Positions 27,433 to 37,315 are shown, counted from the stretch's first letter. The stretch is 64,000 bases of DNA from Akkermansiaceae bacterium (GCA_019634595.1 JAHCBC010000004.1:62001-126000); one strand, 5' to 3'. The notes: a model not told the origin generated them from the letters alone. Program-made: numbers and translations.

Positions 27433-28344
27433 ATGACACCCATCCTCGAACTCAAAGGCATCAACAAGTCCTTCGGTGGAGCAAACGTCCTGTCGGATGT
27501 GAACCTCACCGTCAACGAAGGCGACTTCGTCTCGGTCATCGGCTACTCCGGCACCGGGAAGTCCACCCTCATCAACGTCATCGCGGGTCTGCTCAAACCG
27601 GACACCGGCGAAGCGAAGATGGATGGCCAGTCGATCACTGGCCCCGGTCCAGAGCGCGGCATCGTGTTCCAGAACTACTCGCTGCTGCCTTGGCTGACCG
27701 TCTCCGAAAACATCCGCCTCGCGGTGGACCAGCTTTATCCGCAGATGACACCCGCCGAGCGCGCCGCCCATGTCCGCAAGCACGTGGAGATGGTGAAGCT
27801 GGGCCATGCCGCCGACAAGTATCCGAAGGAGCTGTCCGGAGGCATGCGCCAGCGGGTTTCCGTCGCGCGCACGCTCGCCGCGAACCCGCGGATCCTCCTG
27901 CTCGACGAACCGCTCTCCGCGCTCGATGCCCTCACCCGCGCCACCCTGCAGGATGAGATCGCGGAAATCTGGCAGAGCAACAGGACGACCGTCATCTGGA
28001 TCACCAATGATCCGGACGAGGCATTGCTGGTGGCGGACCGTGTCATTCCGCTGATCCCTTCCGCCGGGGGTGCAACGCTCTCCGCAGAGATCCCGGTGAA
28101 CCTGCCCCGCCCCCGCGACCGGCGGGAACTACTGAAGCAGGACGTCTTCAAATCGCTGAAGCTCCAGCTCATCAACACCCTGCTGGACGCGCGGAAAAAC
28201 AGCGCACCCGTGCTGACGAAGAAACTCTCCCCGCCGGACATCCTGCCGGAAGACCTCGGGGTGAAGCGCAACCACGGCCTGGGCGGCAGAAAGACGCCCC
28301 GCCGCCGCTCCCAGCTCAACCGCGAGGAAATTCCAATCTCCTGA
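27433..28344 (+). CDS. nrtC: ABC nitrate transporter ATPase, NrtC-like, with altered switch residue
   Basis: 303 aa from ATG 27433. Walker A is GYSGTGKST, the signature is LSGGMRQR, and Walker B is ILLLDEP. The switch (H-loop) position normally read as VTHD is here ITND, so the catalytic-switch His is replaced by Asn. A basic C-terminal extension (about 60 residues, GGRKTPRRRSQLNRE) follows instead of the NrtA-like sensor domain of cyanobacterial NrtC. Its partner NrtD keeps the His, so the pair may form one degenerate and one active ATP site. Confidence 0.9.
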   Translation: MTPILELKGINKSFGGANVLSDVNLTVNEGDFVSVIGYSGTGKSTLINVIAGLLKPDTGEAKMDGQSITGPGPERGIVFQNYSLLPWLTVSENIRLAVDQLYPQMTPAERAAHVRKHVEMVKLGHAADKYPKELSGGMRQRVSVARTLAANPRILLLDEPLSALDALTRATLQDEIAEIWQSNRTTVIWITNDPDEALLVADRVIPLIPSAGGATLSAEIPVNLPRPRDRRELLKQDVFKSLKLQLINTLLDARKNSAPVLTKKLSPPDILPEDLGVKRNHGLGGRKTPRRRSQLNREEIPIS

Positions 28345-28356
28345 CCCTCCAGCCAA

Positions 28357-29226
28357 ATGACTCCCATCCTCGAACTCTTCCAACTCTCGAAATCCTATCC
28401 CGCTCCGGGCGGAAAGGACGCGGTCATCGTGAAGGAATTCAACCTCAACCTGGAGGCAGGTGAATTCGTCACGATCATCGGCCACTCCGGCTGCGGGAAA
28501 TCGACCGTCCTCTCCATGGTCGCCGGCCTGACCTCCGCCTCCGGCGGCGCGATGATCCTCGGCGGCCGGGAAACCAATGAAGCCGGTCCTGACCGCGGAG
28601 TGGTCTTCCAGTCACCCTGCCTGCTGCCGTGGATGACCGCCTTCGACAACGTGATGCTGGGCGTGAACCAGGTCTATTTCACCGCGCCAAAGGTGGAACG
28701 GAAGGAACTGGCGGAATACTACCTCTCAGTCGTCGGCTTGGGGAATGCCATGGACAAGTATCCGGGCGAGCTGTCCCAGGGGATGCGCCAGCGGGTGGGC
28801 ATCGCCCGTGCCTTCGCCCTGCAACCGAAGATGTTGCTGCTGGACGAGCCCTTCGGCATGCTCGACTCACTCACGAAAATGGAACTCCAGGAGGTGCTTC
28901 TGGAACTCTGGAGAAGGAACAAGCTCACCACCCTGATGGTCACCCATGATGTGGATGAGGCGATCTTCCTTTCCGACCGGGTGGTGATGATGACCGACGG
29001 ACCGGAGGCTGAGGTCGGTGACATCCTGCACATCCCCTTCGAGCGCCCTCGCAACCGGGCCGCCATCCTCGCAGATCCCCGCTACGCGGACTACCGCAAC
29101 CACTTGCTCGACTTCCTCAACAACCGCTCCCACATCCGCCCGAGCAAGCTGGCAGGGGCGCAGGCGCTCGAAACCCAGCCGATGCGGGCTGCGGCGGCGG
29201 GAGGTCTCGCCACCCAGCCGCACTGA
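28357..29226 (+). CDS. nrtD: ABC nitrate transporter ATPase NrtD
   Basis: 289 aa, 12 bp after nrtC. Walker [11 protein letters not shown]-loop [11 protein letters not shown], signature [10 protein letters not shown], Walker B MLLLDEP, D-loop FGMLDSLT and the switch His in MVTHDVDEA are all intact. The tail after ~255 is low-complexity Ala/Gly rich. It energises nitrate import with NrtC, and opens with MTPILEL, the same seven residues that begin NrtC, which suggests the two arose by duplication. Confidence 0.93.
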   Translation: MTPILELFQLSKSYPAPGGKDAVIVKEFNLNLEAGEFVTIIGHSGCGKSTVLSMVAGLTSASGGAMILGGRETNEAGPDRGVVFQSPCLLPWMTAFDNVMLGVNQVYFTAPKVERKELAEYYLSVVGLGNAMDKYPGELSQGMRQRVGIARAFALQPKMLLLDEPFGMLDSLTKMELQEVLLELWRRNKLTTLMVTHDVDEAIFLSDRVVMMTDGPEAEVGDILHIPFERPRNRAAILADPRYADYRNHLLDFLNNRSHIRPSKLAGAQALETQPMRAAAAGGLATQPH

Positions 29227-29346
29227 GCGGCAGTCATGAACACAATTCATCAGATCCATGATCCGGAAGATGCGTCATTCATACCTATCCATGCGGCATC
29301 CGCATGCCAAGTGCTTTCCTGAGATCAAGCCAACCACCGGCACACC

Positions 29347-31119
29347 ATGGTCAATCTCGAAAATACCGGCTTCACCGAAGACCAAACCAACTATCTGACC
29401 GGCTTTGTCTCCGGTCTGCTCCAGGCACGCAGCCTGCCGCTGCCTTTCCTCGGCCAGGACGCCTCCAGCCGCTTCACCCACCAGCCTGAGGAGGCGGACG
29501 AAACCGTCCATGGCACGCCCATCGACGACCTGTGCAAGGAAGAACGCATCAAGCATGAGAAGCACGGCCTCGACTGCTACGACACCATCCTGGCCAACGC
29601 GGCCACCAACGCGTTTCCGAAGGACGGGGACATCTTCCGCTACAAGTTCCACGGGCTGTTCTTCGTCACCCCCGCACAGGAGTCGCTCATGCTCCGCTGC
29701 CGCATCGCCGGTGGCGCCCTGAGCAGCCACCAGTTCCGCGGGCTGGCGGAGATCGCCGAGGACTGGGGTCCGGGCCACATCGACCTCACCACCCGCGCGA
29801 ACGTCCAGGTCCGCGAGATCATGCCGAAGGACGCGCCCGATGTGCTGAACAAGCTCATCGACCTGGGTCTGACATCCCAAGGCTCCGGAGCGGACAACAT
29901 CCGGAACATCACCGCCACGCCGACGACCGGCTTCGATCCGGACGAACTCATGGACGTGATGCCCTATGCGAAGGCGATGCACCACTACATCCTGAAGAAC
30001 CGCGACCTCTACGGGCTGCCCAGGAAGTTCAACATTTCCTATGATTCCGGCGGGCGCGTTTCGGTCTGTGCGGATACGAATGACATCGGCTTCTACGCCG
30101 TGCGCGTCGCTCCGGGCGAACATGCGGTGGAGCCGGGCATCTACTTCCGCATGCAGCTCTGCGGCATCACCGGGCACCAGCAGTTCGCCACAGACTGCGG
30201 AGTGCTGCTGACTCCCGCGGAGAGCCTGCCGGTCGCCGCCGCGCTGATCCGCGTGTTCATCGAGAACGGCGACCGCACCAACCGCAAGAAGGCCCGGCTC
30301 AAGTATCTCGTCGATGAATGGGGGATCCCGAAGACCCTCAACGAAATCTCGAAGAAGCTCACCTTTCCGCTCCGCTTCCTGCCACTGGAGCAATGCGAGC
30401 CATCCCTGCCGAAATCCAAGCACGGCCACCTGGGCATCCACTCCCAGACGGACGGGAAGAACTATCTGGGCGTCCTCACGCCGGTGGGCCGGATCACGGT
30501 TCCTCAGATGCACGCCCTGGCGGACATCGCCGATAAGTATGGCCGGGGAGAGATCCGTCTCACCGTCTGGCAGAACCTCATCATCCCCGGCATCCGGGAC
30601 GAGGATATCCCTGCGGCCACCGCCGCGGTACTGGCCACCGGATTCGACTACCGGAACAACCCCGTCACCGGCGGACTCATCGCCTGCACGGGCAGCCGGG
30701 GCTGCAAGTATGCCGCCGCCGATACGAAGGGAAACGCGATCGCGCTGGGCGACCATCTCGCCGGCACCGTCTCCCTCGACGTGCCGGTGAACATCCACCT
30801 CACCGGCTGCCAGCATTCCTGCGCCCAACACTACATCGGCGACATCGGCATGATGGGTGCGCGGGTGAAGATGGAAGATGGCTCGACCGTGGATGGCTAC
30901 AACATCGTCCTCGGCGGAGGTGTGGATGACACCCAGGCCATCGCCCGGGAAATCTGGAAATCCATCCCGTTTGCGGACATCCCGCCGCTCGTCGAACAAC
31001 TCCTGGTTGCCTACCTGCGTGAGCGGGAACCTGATGAGTCCTTCGCCGAATTCACCAACCGCCACACCCCGGACGAACTCCGGGATCTTTCCCGCCCCGA
31101 CAAGATCGCCGCGGCGTAA
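29347..31119 (+). CDS. nirA: Ferredoxin-type assimilatory nitrite reductase NirA
   Basis: 590 aa. It has two ferredoxin-like/siroheme reductase half-domains. The first contains [18 protein letters not shown] and the second [12 protein letters not shown]. The [4Fe-4S]–siroheme ligands are Cys447 and Cys453 (CTGSRGCK) and Cys488 and Cys492 ([10 protein letters not shown]). It reduces nitrite to ammonia with six electrons in the cytoplasm. It lacks the NAD(P)H/FAD domain of NirB, so it needs ferredoxin or flavodoxin; the flavodoxin-domain gene directly downstream is a natural candidate. A sulfite reductase reading is possible but the nitrate context argues against it. Confidence 0.93.
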   Translation: MVNLENTGFTEDQTNYLTGFVSGLLQARSLPLPFLGQDASSRFTHQPEEADETVHGTPIDDLCKEERIKHEKHGLDCYDTILANAATNAFPKDGDIFRYKFHGLFFVTPAQESLMLRCRIAGGALSSHQFRGLAEIAEDWGPGHIDLTTRANVQVREIMPKDAPDVLNKLIDLGLTSQGSGADNIRNITATPTTGFDPDELMDVMPYAKAMHHYILKNRDLYGLPRKFNISYDSGGRVSVCADTNDIGFYAVRVAPGEHAVEPGIYFRMQLCGITGHQQFATDCGVLLTPAESLPVAAALIRVFIENGDRTNRKKARLKYLVDEWGIPKTLNEISKKLTFPLRFLPLEQCEPSLPKSKHGHLGIHSQTDGKNYLGVLTPVGRITVPQMHALADIADKYGRGEIRLTVWQNLIIPGIRDEDIPAATAAVLATGFDYRNNPVTGGLIACTGSRGCKYAAADTKGNAIALGDHLAGTVSLDVPVNIHLTGCQHSCAQHYIGDIGMMGARVKMEDGSTVDGYNIVLGGGVDDTQAIAREIWKSIPFADIPPLVEQLLVAYLREREPDESFAEFTNRHTPDELRDLSRPDKIAAA

Positions 31120-31120
31120 A

Positions 31121-31263
31121 GGCAGGGACGTTTCTCCGAAACGTCCGGCAGAGGAGATCCCGTCCTACGCTTCCGCACCATACTTCATTCGCTTCCTCCA
31201 AAAGTTTCACCTCCCGTTTGATCAACCGCCACCCACCGGACGTTTCGGAGAAACGTCCCTGCC
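31121..31263. repeat. REPIN-like paired hairpin element between nirA and the flavodoxin gene
   Basis: Perfect 28-bp inverted arms at 31121–31148 and 31236–31263 enclose 87 bp. Each arm is itself a hairpin (GGACGTTTC-tcc-GAAACGTCC). The first arm starts one base after the nirA stop and the second ends five bases before the flavodoxin ATG, so the element fills the entire intercistronic space. Confidence 0.8.
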
Positions 31264-31267
31264 CCAT

Positions 31268-31849
31268 ATGCTCACCATCCCCGACAACGCCCCTTTCACC
31301 GGCACCCAGAAGATGTGGCTGAAGGGCTTTCTCGCCGGCATCGCCGCAGGCCTTCCACAGGGAGGTGCCTCCGCACCTCCGGTTGCGGAAGCCGTGAAGT
31401 CCGGACTGCCCGTCACCATCCTCTGGGGATCCCAGACCGGCACCGCGGAGTCCTATGCCAAGAAGCTGGCCAAAGCGCTGACCGCGCAGGGCCACTCCCC
31501 CACCATCCTGGACATGGCGGATGCCAGCGTGGACCTGCTTTCCTCCGTGAAGCACCTGGCCATCCTCACCTCCACCTATGGCGACGGGGAACCACCGGAC
31601 AATGCCCTCACGCTGCACACCGCCCTGCACGCGGAGTCCCTTTCCCTTGCGGATCTCAGTTTCACCGTCTTCGCCCTCGGTGACAGCAACTACCCGGAAT
31701 TCTGCAAATGCGGCCATGATTTCCAGAACCGGCTCACGGCGCTCGGGGCAAAGCCACTGCTTCCGATCATGACATCGGATGTCGATCACGACCTGCCTTT
31801 CAAGGAGTGGTCCGCCAGCCTGCTCTCATCACTGGTGGCGGCTCACTGA
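31268..31849 (+). CDS. Flavodoxin-domain protein (CysJ-like FMN module)
   Basis: 193 aa from ATG 31268. An N-terminal ~45-residue segment (FTGTQKMWLKGFLAGIAAG) resembles the region preceding the flavodoxin domain of CysJ-type reductases. FMN-binding loops follow: GSQTGTAESYA, STYGDGEPPDNA and ALGDSNYPEFC. The FAD/NADPH reductase half normally found in CysJ is absent. It probably carries electrons to NirA or to NasC, its neighbours on both sides. The REPIN-like element immediately upstream leaves only four bases between the repeat and the start, so no Shine–Dalgarno is available outside the repeat. Confidence 0.85.
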   Translation: MLTIPDNAPFTGTQKMWLKGFLAGIAAGLPQGGASAPPVAEAVKSGLPVTILWGSQTGTAESYAKKLAKALTAQGHSPTILDMADASVDLLSSVKHLAILTSTYGDGEPPDNALTLHTALHAESLSLADLSFTVFALGDSNYPEFCKCGHDFQNRLTALGAKPLLPIMTSDVDHDLPFKEWSASLLSSLVAAH

Positions 31850-31918
31850 TCACCCGGCACCTCCTCCTCCGTGCACCAGACCATCCAGCGCATCCCGGCC
31901 ATCAGGCGTGCGAAAGCC

Positions 31919-33604
31919 ATGCCGAAGGTGGAGGCACCGCAGGAGTTCACGCTCATCGACCGGTTGCTGGCGGAGCAAAAGCAACTCCAGACGCCGGTGG
32001 CGAAATTTTCCGAAGTCCATCACCGGAAGAATCCGGATCTGGCGGACCACTACCGCTCGCTGATCCCGCTCACAAAACCGGGTGTGGGTGAGCAATACGC
32101 CTTCGAGGTTTCCCTGGACCGCTGCACCGGCTGCAAGGCCTGCGTGTCCGCCTGCCACTCCATGAACGGACTGGATGACGATGAGGCATGGCGGGACATC
32201 GGCATGCTCCACGGCGGGGAGCGGAACCGAACATGGCAGCAGACCATCACCACCGCCTGCCACCACTGCGCCGATCCCGGATGCCTGGGCGGGTGCCCGG
32301 TGGGTGCCTACGAAAAGGAAAAGGACACCGGCATCGTCCGCCATCTGGATGACCAGTGCATCGGCTGTTCCTACTGCATCCTGAAGTGCCCATATGATGT
32401 GCCGAAGTACTCGAAGAAAAGGGGCATCGTCCGCAAGTGCGACATGTGCCACCAACGGCTGGCGGAAGGCGAGGCACCGGCCTGCGTCCAGGCATGCCCC
32501 ACCGAGGCCATCCGGATCGTCACTGTCCAGGTAGCGAATCTCGTGAGAGATTCGGCGGCGAAGGCTCCCCACAGTTCTTCCGGCTCCCAGTCCACCACCA
32601 GGGTTCTCCCTGCCGAATCTCTCACGAGATTCGCTACCTCCCCGATCCTCAACGACGCGAGCATCACCCGTCCCACCACCCGCTACGTGGGACGTGAGAT
32701 CCCTGACTCCGCCCTCGCGGCAGACCGCGAAACGCTCACTCCCCAGCACGCCCATTGGCCGCTGGTCATCATGCTCACCCTCACCCAGGTCGGGCTCGGC
32801 TTGCTGGCGGGACCTCTTCTCGGGCTGGGTGCTGCGACCGGACCTGTCATCAGCGGAGAATCGCTGGGAGCGCTGGTCTTCAGACCGGCCGCTTCTTCCT
32901 TCGTCCTTCTCGCCGCACTCGCCATCTTCTTCACCGGCATGGGAGCCAGCGTACTCCACTTGGGCCAGCCACTGAAAGCGTGGCGCTTTTTCCTCGGATT
33001 GCGGACCTCATGGTTGTCGCGGGAGATTCTGGCGTTCTCCATGTTCGCGCCCATTCCGGTCATGCTCGCGGCGCTGCATTTCTCCCCGGACTTTCCTTTC
33101 AAGTCCCTCATCCACCAGGTCACGGCTGGGTCCACATTTCCTGTGGGACTCGCCGCCGTCTTCACCAGCGTGATGATCTACGTGGACACCCACCGGAGTT
33201 CGTGGAGATTCCCCATCACCGCCACCCGCTTCTTCGGAACGGTGCTGGTGTTCGCCGCACTCTCCCTGCAACTCGCGGAACCTTCCCCCCTCCACGCCGT
33301 CGCCGCCCTCGCCGCCATCCTCCTCAAGCTGATCCCGGAAGCGCGGCTGCTGCGGTGCGCGGAAGATCCCGACGCTCCCTGGTCCGCCGACCGCCACACC
33401 GCCCTGCTCCAGCTCCAGCCGCTGGGTCCGTTCCTCCGCGCCCGCCACCTCCTGGCCATCACCGCCGCTTTCGTGATGTTCATCAACCCATGGGCCGCCC
33501 TTCCCATCCTGATCCTGTCGGAAATCCTGGAACGGCAGCTTTTCTTCCAGTCGGTTTATGCGCCGAAGATGCCCGGAAACTTCGGGCCGGGAGGGCATCA
33601 TTGA
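31919..33604 (+). CDS. DmsB-like ferredoxin fused to DmsC-like membrane anchor
   Basis: 561 aa from ATG 31919 (a GTG at 31871 in frame is the alternative; FTLIDRLLAEQ near the N-terminus fits the ATG). Residues ~50–200 bind four [4Fe-4S] clusters: CTGCKACVSAC, CHHCADPGCLGGCP, CIGCSYCILKCP and CDMCHQRL…CVQACP. From ~250 on there are eight hydrophobic helices of the DmsC/quinol-anchor type. The two parts are joined by a ~36-residue linker encoded by a palindromic repeat (32531–32637). It likely draws electrons from the quinone pool for the nitrate reductase NasC downstream. Similar fusions occur in nitrate clusters of Planctomycetes/Verrucomicrobia as I recall. Confidence 0.87.
   Translation: MPKVEAPQEFTLIDRLLAEQKQLQTPVAKFSEVHHRKNPDLADHYRSLIPLTKPGVGEQYAFEVSLDRCTGCKACVSACHSMNGLDDDEAWRDIGMLHGGERNRTWQQTITTACHHCADPGCLGGCPVGAYEKEKDTGIVRHLDDQCIGCSYCILKCPYDVPKYSKKRGIVRKCDMCHQRLAEGEAPACVQACPTEAIRIVTVQVANLVRDSAAKAPHSSSGSQSTTRVLPAESLTRFATSPILNDASITRPTTRYVGREIPDSALAADRETLTPQHAHWPLVIMLTLTQVGLGLLAGPLLGLGAATGPVISGESLGALVFRPAASSFVLLAALAIFFTGMGASVLHLGQPLKAWRFFLGLRTSWLSREILAFSMFAPIPVMLAALHFSPDFPFKSLIHQVTAGSTFPVGLAAVFTSVMIYVDTHRSSWRFPITATRFFGTVLVFAALSLQLAEPSPLHAVAALAAILLKLIPEARLLRCAEDPDAPWSADRHTALLQLQPLGPFLRARHLLAITAAFVMFINPWAALPILILSEILERQLFFQSVYAPKMPGNFGPGGHH
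32531..32637. repeat. REPIN-like element inside the dmsBC fusion coding sequence
   Basis: Perfect 26-bp inverted arms at 32531–32556 and 32612–32637. Each arm starts or ends with GTAG(CG)/(CG)CTAC and contains its own hairpin (GAATCTC-gtga-GAGATTC). The 107-bp element is translated in frame as part of the linker between the ferredoxin and membrane domains; the arms read VANLVRDSA and AESLTRFAT. The GTAG head plus palindrome is the hallmark of REP sequences mobilised by RAYT transposases; no RAYT gene is in the window. Confidence 0.85.
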
Positions 33605-33613
33605 AGAATCTGC

Positions 33614-33755
33614 GTAGCGGAACGGCTCCGCCGTTACGGCAGGGGGAATGGGTGCCATCACTCAGCCCTAATGTTCCGTGAATACCCTCCTCTGAATACG
33701 GAGCTGTGGGAAAGATGGCGTTTCCCCAACCGTCGTGACGAAGTCACGACGCTAC
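33614..33755. repeat. REPIN-like element with two inverted GTAG hairpins after dmsBC
   Basis: First half: GTAG at 33614–33617 followed by the hairpin AACGGC-tcc-GCCGTT, ending near 33640. Second half on the opposite strand: GTAG (complement of 33752–33755) followed by the hairpin CGTCGTGAC/GTCACGACG (33731–33751). The segments just inside (GGGGGAATGG..GCCATC and its inverse GATGGCGTTTCCCC) also pair imperfectly. It fills most of the 215-bp gap before the metallophosphoesterase gene; nothing else recognisable is there. Confidence 0.75.
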
Positions 33756-33819
33756 TTCCATACTTTCTATCCATGGACAGAAGGAGTTCCTTCGCTAGAT
33801 TCAGCGGCAATCCACCGCT

Positions 33820-34992
33820 GTGTCCCCAGTCCTCGTCATACTCCTGCTGATCCCACTCATCTCCATGGGGTGGTTGTTCTGGGCGCTGCGGCGTCTGCGC
33901 CGTCTGGAGGCTCATCCCGCGATCACCACCTTGCTGGCTGTCAGCGTGATCGGCATCCTCTGCTGTTTCATCTGGATCGTCCTGGCGAGGCAGGAAGTCG
34001 CACCGAAAGTCCCCGGCGGGCCGTATTCCCTGGTCTTGCTGTGGGGACTGTTCGCCCTGCCGCTCATCGCCCTGCCGAGCATGATCGGCTGGGCATTCTT
34101 TTCGATCTTCCGGGCCATCATCCAGAGGGGAAAGACGGCGGAGATGGCCGCTCCCACGACGGACCCCACCCGCCGCCGGGTACTGGGTGCCGTGGCTGTC
34201 AGCCTGCCCGTCGTCGCCACTTTCGGCACCGCCGCCATCAGCATCCCGCAGCGGACCCGTTTCCGCGTCCGTGACATCACGGTTCCCATCAAGGATCTGC
34301 CCACCGACCTGCACGGACTCCGCATCGCCCACCTCAGCGATACCCACGTGGGCAAGTTCACCCAAGGAAAGCTCCTCCATGAACTGGCGGATGCCACCAA
34401 CCGGCTGAAGGCGGATCTGGTCCTGATGACCGGCGACCTCATCGACCAGTCCATCAACGATCTGCCCGAGGCGCTCGACATGATGGCCCGCATCGATCCC
34501 CGCTCGGGCCTCTACCTGATCGAGGGCAACCATGATCTTTTCCAAGGTCCGGAGAAATTCGGGAAAGGTGTCCTTGATCGTGGTTTCAATCTCCTCCGCG
34601 ACGAAAACGCGGTGGTGACTACCAAAGGCCACCCGGTCGAACTGCTGGGCATCCGCTGGCACGGGCGGAACAACCCCATTGATGGGCACGTGGATGAAGT
34701 TTCCAACAACCGGAATCCGGAGGCGCTGCCCATCCTCCTCGCCCACCATCCGCACGCCTTCGACCGCGCCGCGGAACTGGGCATTCCGCTCACTCTGGCC
34801 GGACATACCCATGGCGGCCAACTGATGGTCACGCCGGAGATCGGCCCGGGGCCGATGCTCTACAAATACTGGTCCGGCCTCTACCAGAAACCCGGAGCCA
34901 GCCTGGTGGTCAGCAACGGTGCCGGAAACTGGTTCCCGCTGCGGTCCGCCGCCCCTGCGGAGATCGTCCACATCAAGCTCATCAGGGCCTGA
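33820..34992 (+). CDS. Membrane-anchored metallophosphoesterase (YkuE/calcineurin-like)
   Basis: 390 aa from a GTG at 33820. Three to four TM helices occupy residues 1–130. The calcineurin-like domain begins near 155: IAHLSDTHVGKF (D, H ligands), MTGDLIDQS, EGNHDLF, LAHHPHAFD and AGHTHGGQ, the full set of dimetal ligands. A helix with TRRRVLGAVAVSLPVVATFG sits between the TM part and the catalytic domain and resembles a Tat-like segment. Substrate unknown (phospholipid or UDP-sugar type hydrolases are relatives). It interrupts the nitrate operon between dmsBC and nasC, so it is probably co-transcribed, but no direct role is evident. Confidence 0.85.
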   Translation: MSPVLVILLLIPLISMGWLFWALRRLRRLEAHPAITTLLAVSVIGILCCFIWIVLARQEVAPKVPGGPYSLVLLWGLFALPLIALPSMIGWAFFSIFRAIIQRGKTAEMAAPTTDPTRRRVLGAVAVSLPVVATFGTAAISIPQRTRFRVRDITVPIKDLPTDLHGLRIAHLSDTHVGKFTQGKLLHELADATNRLKADLVLMTGDLIDQSINDLPEALDMMARIDPRSGLYLIEGNHDLFQGPEKFGKGVLDRGFNLLRDENAVVTTKGHPVELLGIRWHGRNNPIDGHVDEVSNNRNPEALPILLAHHPHAFDRAAELGIPLTLAGHTHGGQLMVTPEIGPGPMLYKYWSGLYQKPGASLVVSNGAGNWFPLRSAAPAEIVHIKLIRA

Positions 34993-35094
34993 TCCGGAGG
35001 GACATCACTCCCGTTCATCATGGGAATGAACCGCTTTTCGGCCGGAGGGGAAGCCCGCCATGTCCCTAGCACGCTTTCTGCTGGGTGAGAGGAA

Positions 35095-37293
35095 GTGCTG
35101 ACGCGTCTTCTCAAACGCCACACCGGCCCCCTCACCCGGGATCTGGTGCTTGAACCGGGGAATTTCGGACTCGGGAAAGTCCCCGCCCGCCTGAAGCCCG
35201 CCTCCACCACGACTTCCATCTGCGGCTACTGCGCCACCGGCTGCCAGTTGAAACTCCATCTGGATGAGAACGGCCGCGCGATCAACCTGAGTCCCCAGGC
35301 CCACTACCCGGTCAATCTCGGCATGGCCTGTCCGAAGGGCTGGCAGGCACTTGATCCGCTCGACTCCCCGGACCGCGCGACCACCCCCCTCCTGCGGGAT
35401 GCCTCCGGCAAGCTGCGGGAAACCGACTGGCCCACCGCCCTCGCCACTTTCACGGAACGCTTCAAGGCCATCAAGGAACAGCACGGGCGGGAATCCGTGG
35501 CCTTCCTCTCCACCGGCCAGATCCCCTTCGAGGAGATGGCCTTCCTCGGCTGCCTGTTCAAGTTCGGGATGGGATTCCTCCATTGCGACGCGAACACCCG
35601 CCAGTGCATGGCCACGGCGGTCACCGCCTACAAGCAGTCGTTCGGGTTTGACGCACCGCCCGCGACCTACGCCGATTTCGAGGAATCCGACGTCATCGTG
35701 CTGGTGGGGGCGAATCTCTGCATCGCCCACCCGATCCTGTGGCAGCGGGTCATGCGCAACCGCCGCTCCCCGGAGATCATCGTGATCGACCCCCGTGCCA
35801 CCGAGACGGCCCAGGCCGCCACCCGCCACGTTTCCCTCAAACCGAAGGGGGATCTGGCCCTCCTTTACTCGCTCGCCCACTGCATCCTGCGGGACGGACG
35901 GACGGATCCCGTATCGATTGCCAATACGGAGGGCATCCATGAGTTCAGGCAGTTCGTGGCGGATTTCCCGCCCCATGCGGTGGCGGAGAAAACGGGCCTG
36001 ACGGTGGAGCAAATCGAGTCGCTGGCCCGGACGGTTTCAGAACCCGGCAAGCGGGTTTCCTGGTGGTGGACCATGGGGGTCAACCAATCCCATGAAGGCG
36101 TCCGCACCGCCCAGGCGATGATCAATCTCTGCCTGATCACGGGGAACATCGGCAAGCCGGGCACCGGTGCGAACTCCATCACCGGCCAATGCAACGCGAT
36201 GGGTTCGCGGCTTTTTTCCAACACGACCTCCATGGTCGGCGGCCATGATTTCAGCGATCCGGAACACCGGGCGAAGATCGCCTCCCTCCTGGAGATACCC
36301 CTCGAAAACATCCCCGGCGAGTACTCCCTCGCCTACGACCAGATCCTCGCCGCCGCCGAGGAAGGGAAGATCAAGGGCCTCTGGATCATCGCCACGAATC
36401 CCTTCCACTCCTGGATCGATTCCGGTCGGCTGGCCCGGCTCCGGGAGAAGCTGGACTTTCTGGTGGTCCAGGACATGTACCACACCACCGAAAGCGCGAA
36501 GGAGGCGGACCTGCTCCTGCCCGCCGCTTCATGGGGGGAAAAGGCCGGCTGCTTCATCAACTCCGAACGCCGGATCGGAACGATCAAACCATTCCGCCAG
36601 GCACCCGGTCAGGCGCTTTCGGACTTCCGCATTTTCCGTCTGATCGCCGATGCATGGGGCTGCGGCGGGCTGTTCTCCCGCTGGACGGATCCGGAATCCG
36701 TCTTCAAAATCCTGCGGGATCTCACCAAAGACCGCCCGTGCGACATCACGGGAATCGAGGGATATTCCCACCTCGACGAACACGGCGGCATCCAGTGGCC
36801 GTTCCCGTCCGGCGGAAACTCCCGCCCGGTGCGCGAGCGGAGGCTGTTTGAAGACGGTCTTTTCCACACCCCTAGCGGCAAGGCCAAGCTTCTGTTCACC
36901 GCCCCCGCCCCCCTTCCGGAGCCGCCGGATTCGCAATTCCCTTTCCTCCTACTCACCGGACGCGGAACCAGCAGCCAATGGCACACCCAGTCCCGGACCG
37001 GAAAATCCGACATCCTGCGGAAACTCTACCCGAGCGAGGTGTACGTGGAAATCCACCCTGACGATGCCCGGAAATACCGCCTGAAAAACCACGATCCCGT
37101 GATGGTGGAATCCCGGCGGGGATTGATTGAAACACGTGTCTATGTCGCACCCACCGTCCAATGCGGCCACCTGTTCATCCCCATGCACTACCCGGAGGTG
37201 AACCAACTGACTCACCCTACATTCGATCCCCACTCACGCCAGCCCAACTACAAGGCCTGTGCGGTGCGGTTGCGCCGACCGAAACAAAATTGA
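35095..37293 (+). CDS. nasC: Assimilatory nitrate reductase catalytic subunit NasC/NarB type
   Basis: 732 aa from a GTG at 35095. Cys43, Cys46, Cys50 and Cys79 (CGYCATGC…ACPKG) bind a [4Fe-4S] cluster. Cys171 in [10 protein letters not shown] is the likely molybdenum ligand. Molybdopterin-binding elements follow ([33 protein letters not shown]; the C-terminal [16 protein letters not shown]). It reduces nitrate to nitrite in the cytoplasm with a bis-MGD cofactor. There is no FAD or extra BFD domain, so electrons must come from separate carriers, namely the DmsBC fusion and/or the flavodoxin protein upstream. The alternative of a formate dehydrogenase is unlikely given the context. Confidence 0.93.
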   Translation: MLTRLLKRHTGPLTRDLVLEPGNFGLGKVPARLKPASTTTSICGYCATGCQLKLHLDENGRAINLSPQAHYPVNLGMACPKGWQALDPLDSPDRATTPLLRDASGKLRETDWPTALATFTERFKAIKEQHGRESVAFLSTGQIPFEEMAFLGCLFKFGMGFLHCDANTRQCMATAVTAYKQSFGFDAPPATYADFEESDVIVLVGANLCIAHPILWQRVMRNRRSPEIIVIDPRATETAQAATRHVSLKPKGDLALLYSLAHCILRDGRTDPVSIANTEGIHEFRQFVADFPPHAVAEKTGLTVEQIESLARTVSEPGKRVSWWWTMGVNQSHEGVRTAQAMINLCLITGNIGKPGTGANSITGQCNAMGSRLFSNTTSMVGGHDFSDPEHRAKIASLLEIPLENIPGEYSLAYDQILAAAEEGKIKGLWIIATNPFHSWIDSGRLARLREKLDFLVVQDMYHTTESAKEADLLLPAASWGEKAGCFINSERRIGTIKPFRQAPGQALSDFRIFRLIADAWGCGGLFSRWTDPESVFKILRDLTKDRPCDITGIEGYSHLDEHGGIQWPFPSGGNSRPVRERRLFEDGLFHTPSGKAKLLFTAPAPLPEPPDSQFPFLLLTGRGTSSQWHTQSRTGKSDILRKLYPSEVYVEIHPDDARKYRLKNHDPVMVESRRGLIETRVYVAPTVQCGHLFIPMHYPEVNQLTHPTFDPHSRQPNYKACAVRLRRPKQN

Positions 37294-37315
37294 TTGAATC
37301 AAGCGATTCAATCAA
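37290..37315 (-). terminator. Intrinsic terminator of lplA overlapping the nasC stop
   Basis: A perfect 11-bp stem (core TGATTGAATC / GATTCAATCA, 4-nt loop). Read on the minus strand it is followed by ATTTTGTTTC, a U-rich tail for the lplA transcript that ends at 37316. The nasC stop codon lies inside the stem. Confidence 0.7.

Noticed and set aside
29275..31065. A 596-codon minus-strand frame across nirA
   Set aside because: nirA is complete with all four siroheme/cluster cysteines; the opposite frame is a shadow.
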